Below, piece after piece: positions 22,310 to 34,600 of a stretch of 40,137 bases of DNA (position 1 is the first letter of the stretch; every line of letters starts with the position of its first letter). Both the position numbers and the translations under genes were made by a program. The stretch lies in contig KN894435.1 of NCBI GenBank assembly GCA_000934455.1, positions 12,577 to 52,713 on the forward strand. Reading direction: 5' to 3'. This DNA comes from Apostichopus parvimensis. Lineage: Eukaryota; Echinodermata; Holothuroidea; Aspidochirotida; Stichopodidae. Below the pieces are notes generated by a model that saw only the letters and a list, made by a program, of their open reading frames with translations, searched no databases and had not been told where the DNA came from.

Positions 22310-25300
22310 CTGTAAAATGATAGAAAATTTGAAAACTGTTAGCCACCTATGATCAAGAGGCATAAATTGAGAGTTATTGAAGGTTAAGGACAAAGAAATG
22401 AAAAATAATAATGTATCATACACCTGGATGGAAGGAGGAATTGAGAGTGAGAAAACTACTAATGACAGAAAAACAAAAATGTGCATGTGAATATTAAAAT
22501 AATGCTCATGGAAACATTTGTTAGTTGCCATTCCAAATGGTTCAATAAAACTAAAACCTAATCATTTTTGTATCATTGACAGCATTTGATGTGCATACAA
22601 AGGGTGATAGTGGATGTGGGGCGAGGGGAGCAGGGTGGGTGGCAGTAATATGGCACAATTTTGCATGTTAATGACTTAATTTGAGGACTTCAAATTCCAT
22701 TTTCATGAAAGTAAAATTGGTACAGCCCATCCCACTTCCCGAAATATGCCACAGATGAAATTTCATCACCTCTCGAACCAGGGGTAAAACACTTGCCAAA
22801 GGCATTGATTGAAAATCAACCAGACCATCCTGTTTCTCTTGAGTAGATTGTCACACTCACTTTAACTGTTTGGATAGCTCTAGGGCCCTGTAGCTGCCTC
22901 ATTCTCTCTATGGCCTGCTCTGGAAGGAGAGAGTCGTCCAACTTCAGCAGCAAACAGGCAGCAATCAGACAAGTACGACCCAAGCCTCCAAAGCAGTGGA
23001 TCAGCGTCTTGTCTCCTCGAGATAACTTGACCCTCAGCTCATCTAACATCTTCATACAGTTCTGCGTGGTTGGAACATTGCCATCTTGGAGAGGATAGTG
23101 ATGGAGGTTAATACCCGCCTCTGAGTAGCTGTCAAAAAGTCGGGGCACTCGGAATTTTTTCAGTTCTCCACGAGTGCAAAAGACAAAGACATCTTCGATG
23201 CCTTCATTTTTCAGGGTTCCTGAAATAATTGAAATTAAGATCGATTAGAAACGTTTAGGAAATCTTGATGTCTTGGGCCCAAACATTGATCACACTGTGT
23301 TAATATAGCTACAGCAAAAGAAACTCTTACATAAAATATTAATTTCTATTCTAACTATATATCAATGGGGTAAAACAGATAAAACAAATATTGAATACAA
23401 AAGTTCCGACTGAAGTCGCTGTTTGGAAAAGACAAGCACCTGATTACACTATAAAATCTGCATTGAGAAATACTGTTTATGGAAGAGAGCTAGGCTTTAT
23501 ACTGGGTGATTGGTCCAGCTGTCCAGAATGACTGGGAATCTGTCTGAAAAAATAAATAAACCAGCATGTACCTGTAGTAATGCAGAATTGAGCTACTAAT
23601 GCACTCTTTGCACTGGCTTCATCTGGAATAAAAATGGTGTGTCTGGTACTTATTAGTTATTACAGATACTTCTTGAGATGATGTTTCTATAGTTTAACAT
23701 GGCTGTGCTGAAATGGCCTATATCTACCAATAACCTACAAAGTATGGATTTTCCACATGGTGAGTATGAGAATTTTGTAGGTGTTGTCCTTCCTAAAATT
23801 TTTGTTCCCATTGAAGGATTTCATTTACAGTCTGACCTGGGGTGACCTTTTGCTCTTCATCAAAATCAATACAGGTTTCTGGAAGTTGCTATGTAGGCCA
23901 GGGGCATGTATATAGTATCTCATTCTCTCTGTACACAGAACTGACTCAAAGCCCCCGGAAGGTCAGCTTGAATAAATTGTGGTTCTCTGTATTTGCCAAG
24001 TAATCACTTGTATGGTCATTTCTTGATTTGATATACTTACTGATATCAGCTGTTAAACTTCTCCAAGTCTCCTGAAAGCGACACCCTGTAACGACAAAAG
24101 ACGAAAGTCATGGGAAAAGTTATTTAGCCGAACCGAACAAGTCAAAAGAGTTGAAAATGATGATTATAACATCATCCTATCAGCTATTGTAACAACCTCA
24201 TCTTTCTCGACCTATCAAGTTTCATGTTACACACAATTGAGAAAACAGTTCTAGTAAACCGTTGTAACTGCAGATTGTCTTTGAGCATGATATTCTGCGC
24301 AGATATAAGAAGCATAGTTCTTTTGCATTAATATTGATAGAATTTGTTCAATATTCTTTGCATACATTTCTGCTGATATATCCCAAACTCTAGACATTAT
24401 TTCAGTGAAAAGTAGGTTGCTTTAATGTTAGTTCTGTGTTTCTTACTTGGCCTACTTTAGGATTTGTGTTTGCTGACATAGCAGACAATTACAAAGTCAA
24501 TGAAATATACTTTATAAGACATTTCAAGTTTTTTTTATTTGACCTTCTGTGTAAAGATAAATGCTGTTTATAGACCACGGTTATGAGATTACTATATCTA
24601 TCTATACCTATTTGAGAAATCTTTTCTCAATGCTATTTTATTTATTAGCAATCACTGTATCACTATGACCTACAGACATTATATACAGTATGACGAATTA
24701 CAGAAGTAGCTTCCCTGATGAGGGGTGTAATTATCGCAGGAAATCCAATGAGACATGAATTAGTGTCATAATAATTTTCAACAGCCTTGTAGACGCAACC
24801 TCTTGGATTTCAGCAATTAATGTGATTTCTGGCAGTGCTCATGTAATGTAACTCATGGTGATGTTTTTGTCTCCCTTTTTTGGGGGCAAAATGTCAATGG
24901 AATAAAGAAGATATATACAGTGAATAGTAACACCTAATTTGCCATCTGGCAACTTTGGGTTTCTCTTTAAGTGAGTAATTTCTGCTCTTGGTAACATGAT
25001 ACTTAACAACCATTACCATGGTGATACCCTCCGTGAACATTTAAAACCTAATGATCGTTACCTGGCAAACCACTCAAACCTAATGGTTCGGAAAAGCCAT
25101 ATTCTGAGAGATCAAGCCTGAAAAATGAACATTAGAAACTGCATAAATTTGTTCATAATTCCAATTTTGTGATAGAATCTTGAGGAAGATCTCAATGCAC
25201 TACTTATATTAAAAGAGTCCAATTCTATGAGCAAACAGCCTCAAACCCTGAATGGTATAGACAATATTCACAGACAATTACGGACTCTGTAGATGATTGC

Positions 25301-25823
25301 ATGGACCTGCAGGAGAACAAGAAACCAGATCAAGTGCATCGACATCAAAAAGCAAACTGCAAAGCAATCTATATTTGAAGACTTTTAATGTAAAAGTCTT
25401 CAAATATAAATGGCTTTGCAGTTTGCTCTTTGATGTCGATGTTTTAAATATTATGATGAGTTCTGTTTTTGTTTGTTTTTTTGTTTAGCTCTTCTGAAAT
25501 ATAAGCATCTTTGTGGTATGCCTCTCTTCAGCAGACGGATGGAGAGCCAGGGTGGCTTACTGAGTACCATTATTTCACCCAGTCAATTTAGCAAGAGGAC
25601 GTTCTTCAATTAAATCAAAGTATATTATGAAAACAGGATACAGTATTCTCAGACCATATTTTCTTATGCGCCCTAACTGGCCCCATACCATAGCCTCTTG
25701 AGGACCCTGACCTCCCCTCTCTCATCACGTATGCTCACCAGGTTATACTGAAGGGGGTTGTATCAACTTCTTCATCCCTTTCATCATCACTTGAACTGAA
25801 ACCATTGTTGTCTTCTGTTGCCC
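22220..25823 (-). CDS. CDKN3: Cyclin-dependent kinase inhibitor 3 / KAP phosphatase, five exons, first exon missing
   Basis: CDKN3 (KAP) is a dual-specificity phosphatase that dephosphorylates the activation-loop threonine of CDK1/CDK2. Minus-strand exons: 25823-25739, 25117-25062, 24085-24041, 23219-22861, 22309-22220. The phases join exactly: the tg/g junction restores Trp in FSITWLDLSEYGF, and g/gg restores Gly in LSGLPGCRF. The joined part is 210 aa, against 212 for the human protein, so only a few N-terminal residues are missing. Landmarks are an acidic SSSDDERDEE N-terminus, GIEDVFVFCTRGEL, the loop PLQDGNVPT, the catalytic HCFGGLGR (CX5R), LIAACLLL, AIQTVKQFNFVNDF and the tail SRRSVSR. 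The first exon must end with one base of a split codon; none is convincingly placed. Confidence 0.93.
22861..23219 (-). CDS. CDKN3: CDKN3 catalytic exon
   Basis: This 359-nt exon begins by completing an Arg codon, then TLKNEGIEDVFVFCTRGE, and ends AIQTVK before gtgagt. It contains the P-loop HCFGGLGRT with the nucleophilic Cys and the binding Arg. PLQDGNVP occupies the place of the general-acid loop, which in KAP is PIADGGTP. Confidence 0.95.
24041..24085 (-). CDS. CDKN3: CDKN3 45-nt exon
   Basis: This short exon encodes CRFQETWRSLTADI flanked by split codons (gg at the start, a at the end). It aligns with human CKFKDVRRNVQKDTEEL. Acceptor gttacag and donor gtaagt are clear. Confidence 0.9.
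25062..25117 (-). CDS. CDKN3: CDKN3 56-nt exon
   Basis: It encodes LDLSEYGFSEPLGLSGLP flanked by split codons, corresponding to the LSLSRVNCSQFLGLCALP region of human KAP. Acceptor tttttcag and donor gtaacg. Confidence 0.9.
25337..25441. repeat. Long near-perfect hairpin in a CDKN3 intron
   Basis: The left arm starts catcgacatcaaaaagcaaa and the right arm ends ttgctctttgatgtcgatg. The arms are about 50 nt each with only a few mismatches and a loop of 3-5 nt around aatgt. On either strand the RNA would be an approximately 105-nt stem-loop. It may be a small palindromic MITE or an RNA hairpin. Confidence 0.8.
25739..25823 (-). CDS. CDKN3: CDKN3 N-terminal acidic exon
   Basis: It encodes ATEDNNGFSSSDDERDEE and then VDTTPFSIT plus the first two bases of Trp. 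The acidic Ser/Asp cluster matches the KAP N-terminus (FDSSDEEPIEDEQTP). There is no in-frame Met and a TAA lies upstream in frame, so a further 5' exon is required. Confidence 0.88.
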
Positions 25824-28510
25824 CTGAAAATGCCTTGAAGCATTAAAAAGAAGGGGGAAAAAATAAAAAACACATTGTAAGTACTGTTTGTCAAAAATCA
25901 CATGCCCTGGAGTTGTATAAATTTGGTAGATATGAGGCCAGTCCAACAAAACTTGTAGTTAACTTCTGGCATGTGCTCATGTTATTGAGGCAAAATTTCA
26001 TTTCAACTTGTAATAGATCAACTGAGGTATAAATCAATAGCTACTTAGCAAGTTTATGAAATATATTCTGTCTGCTTATATCGCTCAAACTGCCAGGCTA
26101 TACAATTTAACGGTACAGACTGATCAATGCTCAAGAGTTTGCGATTTTCTGTACAGCACATGGTCAGTCAGTGCCTCAAGTGGTAATCATGGTCACTGAG
26201 CATCACTCGAAGACGTACAATAAGTTCAGGTACCATGGTCTGACGTCTGCTCGACCATTGTTTAATATCAATTTGTATAATGCTGGGAATGTCTATAATG
26301 TACGTCAAGTTCGAAGTTAACTGAGCCCGTTTTTGTGAAATTTACAAAAAACTGGGACAGTCAATTTACATTACAGTATAGGGTCAGATAAAAAGGTTTG
26401 GTACTCGTCTTAAGGCATTGGAGGGAGGATGGGGGGGGGGGGGGTTGGAGATGTCCAAATTTGGTTCATGCACCAGAAGTTCATATATTTTTACAGCACT
26501 TTTCCGGGCCTCAAACAAGCTTATACGATATATATAGCATAAACTTTACCAACTCGTTTGGGCGCTTGTTGGCCTAAGCTAGAACATCTCAGGGTAGAAT
26601 TATGCTTATTATTGACAATTCTTGTGTATATGCTCATACATGATGGGTGAACTAATGACCACCTACTTGATCAAAATAAAACAAAACTGTTAGCAAACTG
26701 CTAAATCCACTAAAGATCCAGTGTAAAAGTAAAAGGGCCTGACATTTTGATCCTAGCAGGATCTTCTTCAGAGGCTGAATTTGAAATGTCAAGCACTCTT
26801 ACACATGTCACTTGATAGAAATGAAAATAATAATAGTGCAGCATTTACTGACTTTCAAGGCCGGAACAATCAATAAAAGAAAGGTATTATGTCTGTATAG
26901 GCCTAGCCTAACCCAAAGTGGAATCATTGCTTTTCTAATAAGTAGTAGCATGGGCACTTCGTATTCCGGACACCTAAGCCTTAAAACACCCCAAAACTAT
27001 ATCTATTTGGTATAAATCACCTGAAAATATACTTGATATGGTGGGAGAAGTATGTTATAGTACGATACAGGGCCAAACTTTCTTTCCTGCAAACTGTTTT
27101 CACGTTGTAAAAAAGAAGATTCTTCGTGATTGTGGAACTGGTATTTCTTTGCTAGAGTATTGCCAATTTCGGACACACAGTCCCACAGTGTGGCGCTAGT
27201 GATAAAATTGGTGGCGCAGTTGCTCTTTCAGTAATTATAACAGACTTCATAGATCTCCGTCATTTTATTGACAAATATGTAAGTATTTACTTGCACACGG
27301 GTCATTTTGGAGAGAAAATAACTGTAGCTTCGTACTTTTTGGTGAAATTTGGCTCTTCCTGTAGGTTGTCATGGTGAAATCGTGCATTTCTTAGGGGTGT
27401 CCGAAATTGGCAGTGTTCCGAAATTAGCAATACTGACTATAATAGTAATTAGTATTGAGGTTTGAATGTAGACTTTCTTTTCTTTCTCAATGTCATTTAT
27501 GAGAGCACTATTTATGTGTCTTCTATGGACACTAAATACATGACGTAGTATTGCAGTTGTCACCTTTACTACACACTCAGCCTAATGATTGTTACGATCG
27601 ATTTCTACTGAGTAAAAGTCATTCCTGGTGTAGGCCTAAAACATATTTAACCTAACATGATGTGTGCGCTGCATACGAAATGTGCATGGAGTGACATGTT
27701 CAATGAAATGAATTTTCAAAATGTCTTCCCCTAACTTGTTTTAGATAATGACATATTTAAAAGTTCAAATCACGACGTTCATATGAACGTCTTCTTCTTA
27801 CCATATCTTTAAGACTGCGAACGCCCATTTCACTACAAAACGGCGCCAATAATTAAGTCAGTAAGCTAGAACTGTATTAGAATTGCTCGAACGATTGGCT
27901 TTATTGCAAGTATGTGTAGCAAACACATGCACAAATCATTGCAAATGTACAGCAAAGGAGGCTGGAGCAATCTTTCAGTGTTACTTCAAATACAAGGATG
28001 TGTTCAAATTTAATGAGAGGCGTGGCCACGGAATAATTGAACAATTCGATTGGCTAAAGTCATAATGACGACCTTACACACACATATAGCAAAATGTCAA
28101 CAATCTGAAAATTACAGTCATGTGCGCTTAGCACTGTTAGTACTTCTCGTCTAAACATTTTGTGGAGGCGTCAGTACTTTTTTGTATTGTTTGCCCAAAC
28201 TTCAGTGCCCATTTTGCAGGGCAGGGGGAGGATCTGGGAGGGGTCATAGGAAGCTGAAGTATTTTCTCATTCGTAGTTATGTATTTGCAAACACAAGAAT
28301 ATTGCATGCCAGAGAGACGATTTACTCTGGAATTTCTTTTGAAGTTTAATTTCGACTCCTTTCTTTCCTTTCTTCCCGCTGACGCACATTCAATGACGCA
28401 TGTACGATTGCTTGTGTAAACCATGACTATTTTTTATAAAGATTTTATAAAGATAAATGTGATATGATAGTTGATACTATTTGGATATCGTCGTTAGTTT
28501 ATTGACGAAA
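25824..28510. other. Region between divergent CDKN3 and the unknown gene
   Basis: It should contain the short first exon and promoter of CDKN3 (minus) and the promoter of the gene starting at 28511 (plus). Visible items are a G run of 14 near 26430, the repeat-like gatcctagcaggatcttctt at 26750-26769, inverted copies of tattgccaatttcggacac (about 27159 and 27395), and ATTGGCGCC on the minus strand at 27850-27842. No other coding exon is convincing. Confidence 0.5.
27842..27850 (-). promoter_or_regulatory. E2F-like/CCAAT-box motif, possible CDKN3 promoter
   Basis: The minus strand reads ATTGGCGCC, combining an inverted CCAAT box with an E2F-like TTGGCGCC. CDKN3 in vertebrates is a cell-cycle gene under E2F/DREAM-type control. 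The site lies about 2 kb upstream of the first identified CDKN3 exon. The assignment is speculative. Confidence 0.3.
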
Positions 28511-28639
28511 ATGTTTTCTCCAAAAGGTTACCCAATTTTATTTTTATTTTACTTGATATGCCTTCAAGAGACTATATCAGAAATAATTCAACCTGGTGTG
28601 TTCAACGTAGATTTTGGGAAACGCGAGAATCCCGGGCAC
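28511..28639 (+). CDS. Unknown gene exon 1, signal peptide
   Basis: ATG at 28511 (context gaaaATGT) opens 43 codons with a hydrophobic core and then IIQPGVFNVDFGKRENPG. Donor gtaagt at 28640. Upstream untranslated exons are possible. Confidence 0.75.
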
Positions 28640-31600
28640 GTAAGTCGACCCTAGTTCGTACTTAGTGCAAGAACAGTACTAAGACTAAGAGTAACACAGT
28701 TTTGAGCCTTCTGTAGAGGGCAAGGATACGTAGTTTACAGTGTGTAGTAGTCCTATGAAGTGCGAAAATGGTTGAAGAATGAAAGAGGAAGTTTCATAAG
28801 TACTGTACCAAACATATTTACGACTTGGTTCAGTGATTATGTTGTAATTAATGGCCAAAAATGAATATAGTCGCTTTAGTTGTGTCACAGACATGTTAAA
28901 AGAACTCAATTGGGATACCCTCGAAAACAGATGAACCAAAGCACGACTTGTTACCATATATAAAGAGACTCATGGCCTAATTCCAAGCAACATAAATAAC
29001 CTTCTTGAAGACAAAGACAAACCAACTACACGTCAATCTCACAGTTTGAATTATAAAATTCCTCAAGCTCAAAAGAACTGTTATAAATATTCGCTTTATC
29101 CTCGCACCATTCCTCAATGGAACGCACTCCCACCTGATCTGAAATCAGCACCAAACACCGCCTCCTTCAAGTTCATGCTGGAAAGTCAGCGGCACCATTA
29201 GCAAACTTGAAGGACTGCACGTCAACAGCCACATCAGGGGCGATTTGTGCAGTACCACACCAAGACCAGACTAGGCTATTATGTTTGACAGATTGTTACT
29301 TCATAACATGTTAATTTATAATTATCAATATAATTTACGTAGGTGTACATACAATATTTGCAGAATTTACCAAAAATAGTGTGTATAGAGTTCAGAACAC
29401 TTTTGATTGCATGTTTTAGTATGTGGTAGCTTCCTATAACTATTAAATTGGGAGTTGTCTAATTATTTTTTTCCTGCATTAATACCCTTACTTGCCATTG
29501 AGTTTTACTAAGAATATGAATCTTAGATGTAAATTAACTTTTGGTATAAAGTATGGACTGAAGCAATGCAGCTTTTACTCAGTCTAGGGAATTTTATAAG
29601 GTATCAATAAGTCTAATACAGATAGGATCTGAAAGTGCAGATGTTATTTAAGCAAAGTGGATCTGTAATATATGCAACTCAAGTTAATTGTAACTGCAAT
29701 TGAACTTGTACAACTTTTAGGTGGTTGAGGCCATTTTCTTGTTTGTCATATTCTTTTAACCAGTAAATCAGATGAGGATGTGTCCTTGTAAATTGTGTGT
29801 TGTATTTGTCTGATTATATACATTTAATTTAACATTTAGAACTAATTTGAACCATTGCACTGGTCAGTTATCCTTACCTATGATTACAGACCGGAAGTAT
29901 ATACTACTTTAGTCTGGGTTGATGATCGAGATGTGTGTTGAAGGGAGCAAAAATGTCTCTAATTAGTTTGTTGTTAAAAATTCAAAGACAAAAAGAAATT
30001 AATTTCAATTTTCTTACAGACTTATAAAGGTCTGACCAAGAGCTTATTTGCTAATACAACAGTCAAGATTTCTGTTGTACAAGATGACATTACTGATGGT
30101 AAGTTTTCGTTATAAAATTTGATTTATTACTTGTACACTAAGATTTAAACTACTGTATAAGTAATAAATCAAATTTTATATACATAATATACACAATACA
30201 TAGATTTGTCAGTTTGCTTGTCTATTATGTTTGACGTATTGTCAAGGTATGAAGAACAAATTATGAATCCCCCCCCCCAAAAAAAACATTTTTGTTCTAC
30301 ATGTGATTAAAATATGAATATTAATCAACAAGTATCAGGGTGATGAAATGTTGAGAACCAAATGAAATCACTGAAATATATACTTGTTCATTAACCTTAT
30401 GCTGACAAAATAAAGTGTACATTGGTTGATCAGCTTTAATCTTCAAACTTTCCCTGCTAGCAGAACAACCTGGTTATCTAAGAGACCTGTACTGTACATG
30501 GACATGACATCACAGTCATGGGAGTTTAGCCAATGTCACAGAAAAGCAATTCACACCAGTATATAAGTTCCCATACTCCCATAGCCAAGAAGGTAATGGG
30601 TTGACATTTGGTTGTTAAGATCTTGTATGTACACTAACTGCAAGTTAACAGTGGCCATCTTGAGGCTCTCATAGCTGGATAATCTTTATATTAATAATAA
30701 TAATACATAATTTTTATATAGCGCCAAAAAAACTATGAAATAATTCTCGTAGCGCTTAACATAATAATAACAAATATAACATATTTCTTTGGTGAAAAGA
30801 TACGTTTTGAGAGCTGATTTGAAACCGTTCACAGTATTGCAGATTTTTCTGGAATTTAGTTCCACAGGCTTTGAGGGGACTGAGGATGCAAAATGTCCCC
30901 AGAGGTGCTTTTTATAAGAGGGGGGGGGGGAGAGTAAGAGGTGGGGGGTAAGTGGGTGAAGATTGCCCCTAAAGCATAAATCACTTCAAATACAGTATAA
31001 GGTACATGTTGTCTATTGTTGTAGTGTAGTAAATGCCATCACTATTGAATTCTACATGTCAAACTTATTCTGCATTATTTGTTGATTTTAGTACAATTAT
31101 TTTGCTTTAATTCATATCCAGACACTAGCCAAGCTGTAAAGATAGGAGACGATAAGGGAAATGTAACTCTTGAGTACACATTAGGCTGGATGCTACGTTA
31201 CACCCAATGTGAAGAAATGTATGGTCAGAAAGTGAATTTTGTAAGTTTACCATCATGCTGCATTCCACTATAATCAGTCATATTATTGTCATATTTTAAC
31301 TTTATTGTACATAATCCATGGGGGTTAATTTCTGCCTTACAGTATCTGTGGATTTTAGCAAAGTCTGTTACTGTTTGCATATGGATATAATTGTATCTGC
31401 TCAAATATTGAAGCAAATATTAAATAATATAATAAATAAATGAAAACAGATAGAAGAAAATAAAATTCTTTAATTAGTACATCAATATATTATTTCAGAT
31501 GACATTGACTTCCATATGTTACACAGTGTGGTAGCAGCAACAGTAGGATCTATGATGACTTTAGAATTGTGTGTTCTTGTAGAGGGATTTTAAGATGCAC

Positions 31601-34600
31601 ATTTTAAGTGTTTTCTTTAATGAGCTCTCTTTCCTGTAAATGCATCTATTTTTGACTGTACAGTAACTTGGTAATGTTGTTGGGGCTTCCTGCAGCTTAT
31701 TGCAAGAGACATCTCAGACCTCAGTTCTCCATCTTTATCACGCACTGTCTATAAAGTCTCCTTTGACCTTTCAATGTCTTTGATCATGCACATGAAAAAT
31801 TGTGCTTAGATGCTTGCAGCAACACACACTCGCTTTTTAACAGTTCCGCGAAATTGTTCCCTCGTGTAAGGAGATGTGGCCTTACTGTAGCTTGCCGCTG
31901 TGTTTTGAGGGATATATGCAATAGTTGTGTTGACATGCCTTCAGAATTTCCTAATTTTCACCCTTAAAAAAAGAGAATCTATAACAAGGCATCGTAATCA
32001 CAAAACACTTAAATGTGTTTCTGGTTTGATGCCCATGGAGTTTGCCTGTTGCCTGACCCAGCCTTTCAAGCTAAGAACCAAACCCTTAGACTTTGTCCCA
32101 GCTGACATAATTCATCCACTTTTAATGAGTACAATTTCTGGTGCCAAGTGAGGTCCCTTTAATGGTATTTAGAGAGGGCGAAACATTTGCAGAAGTCAAC
32201 AAATCTCTTTGTTCTTTCAGACACCCAGCGGCCTTAATTATCTGTCCGACACTCGCTGACTCGCAGTTGAGTTTTGGTCCCATTGTGTATTGAGTTCATT
32301 CGGGAAGGTCCCTCCTGTTGGGCTTCCCATCATTATAGCAGTTTCATATGTATAACTTGTTCTATGCATAACTTGACTGGAGACTGGTAACAGGGGAGCT
32401 AAGTAGGAGTAGAGCCGGAAGAGAGAGAGAGAGAGGGAGTGGGCGGAGTTCCAGATGTAAGATAGGGGGCCGCAGTGCTAACCAAGAGCAGAGGCTCAGC
32501 TATGCGTCAACAAATAGATCTATTTGAGAAATTTGTTTTAATTTCTGGACAGGTTTATCCATTTGCTTGTGTGAAAAATATAAGACATACACGGCATAAA
32601 TGCGTTCATCCCATTTCCTGTTAAACAATTTTTTGTTTTAAGAATAAAGGACATAAAGATAACTTTAATTTTTTATTTTTTATAAAAAATTGAACAAATG
32701 ACGAAAGATTGAAATAAATTTGAAAAGTCAAAAGGCTATAATTACTGCTGCCTTTGCAGTATACTTAAACCAGAATGGAATTCCTCGCGGTTGAATGGTA
32801 GGTACAATCTAAGGAACTAAGTTTAGTTGAATATATCGTAATGGCTATTAGGCAGTGTGCTAAAAAAATGACCGAGTTCATCTGGTTACAGTAGGTAGAT
32901 GAACAAAGTGTAACATATTATGTTCTTTTTTCTTGGGTTAAACAATATGTTCAGTAAAATTTGATAACTGCAGGACTTCAACCGTATGGAAATAACAGAA
33001 CAAGCTAGAATATCATGTATTTGGATGGAGTAGTCTCTAAACTGGAAGACAAATGCATCTATAAATATGTAACTTGAGATGTTTCTTTCCTTCTTTATGA
33101 AATGTTAGCTCAAGTAACTGTGAGCTGTTCAGTTTGGTCGAAAGTTATCCACTGATTCATTTAAAACATTTTCATAGGTAATCACTGATATATGCTTTTC
33201 TTCTTGTTTCAGGCTAATGTATCAGTTCCAACAGAACCTTACACCATCGACTACACGTATTATACTGAGCTTTCATTAATGTACCCACAGGAAAGTTACA
33301 TCAGTGTAGCAAATTGTACAACCAAGTCTTTCACAAAAGTATCTGGACAGGAGCATTTTGGAGTAAGGACTTGTTTTACCGTTCTGTATATTGATATGCT
33401 TACATGAGTGGAAAGACTAGGGTATACAGAAAAATTTATTGTTCCACACTGTTTGCTGTGGTAGGTCAGATTACTGTGCATATAGTTGCAAATAGTGTTT
33501 GAGTTATGTTGTATACAGTACGTACATACTGTATATTAGTTATATATCTTCACTGCCCTTCCCAGTTTTGTCAAGGGCATACCTTTTGTCAAGGGCACAG
33601 ATCTCTTATGCAATATTGTTTAATTGTGTTTCTATAATGCAGTTGATTACATATACACATTATGTTGATGTTATGGTAGGCATGCAAGGATGGATAACTA
33701 AAAATAAGACAGAAATAGATATTTAAAAAAAAAAAAAAACTCCTTATCTGCAACAGTTAGCCTGTTTTTAAGAATGAAGTGATTACAGTTGGAAGCTGGT
33801 CTCATGTTTGAGACTTTAAAGATAGCCAGTATAGGCCCCAAATTATAAAGCACGCTATAATTGCTAGAAGTTTTCAAAAAGTACTTTCCTGGAGGTCTTT
33901 ACTCTCCAAATTGTTCTCAGACATTTTTAAGGAACACATAAGATGACTGAATGTCCCAGTGAGGAAACATTCCTTGAAGGTTGTAATAAATACAGTTTAA
34001 GAATTTTGACCAAAGGTGACCATATTTGAATATCTAGCATATTTGGGGCCAATACAGCATACCTTTAAGCTCAGTTTATATAGTACTCTAAGTATACAGT
34101 GTAGTCAGAAAGGATTTGCTCTAATGCTGCATGTTTATGTGATGGTGGGGGATGTGGGGGGGGGGGGCTGGTATAGGAACCTCCATTATATGGATTGGAG
34201 GAAGTTAAGTTAATCATTGTGAGTATTATTATAAAATATTAGGCAAAATGCTGCTTGAATTACCACTGTTCAGGCTTAAAATTTGTCATGAAATTTAATC
34301 TAAAGTTCCAGGGTTTTTTCTTCTTTCGTTCTTGGTAGAAGTCAGACAGTTGGGTCTGTTTTGTCAAGAACATCTCATCCGAGCATCCTGATTGTTTAAA
34401 GGTTAGTACACCATATGGGTCCATCAGGGCTTCCAAGTGGGTCCTTAAATAATAACTTGACCAAATAAAAGAAGGAATTATTGGTAAAATAGTGGACACC
34501 AAGTGTGGCCTTCAAATGTAGCAAAGTACAGTAATGTATCTCACCCAGAGCCCTATAGCCGACTTAAGACCACTTCACACACGCAAAACTGACGTGGACT

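Noticed and set aside
25743-25949. Minus-strand frame MLDWPHIYQIY
   Set aside because: It overlaps the CDKN3 N-terminal exon in a different frame; the CDKN3 frame is supported by homology and splice phase.
31927-32151. Seventy-four-codon frame within the unknown gene's intron
   Set aside because: No matching acceptor and donor in the phase required between exons ending at 31240 and starting at 33213.
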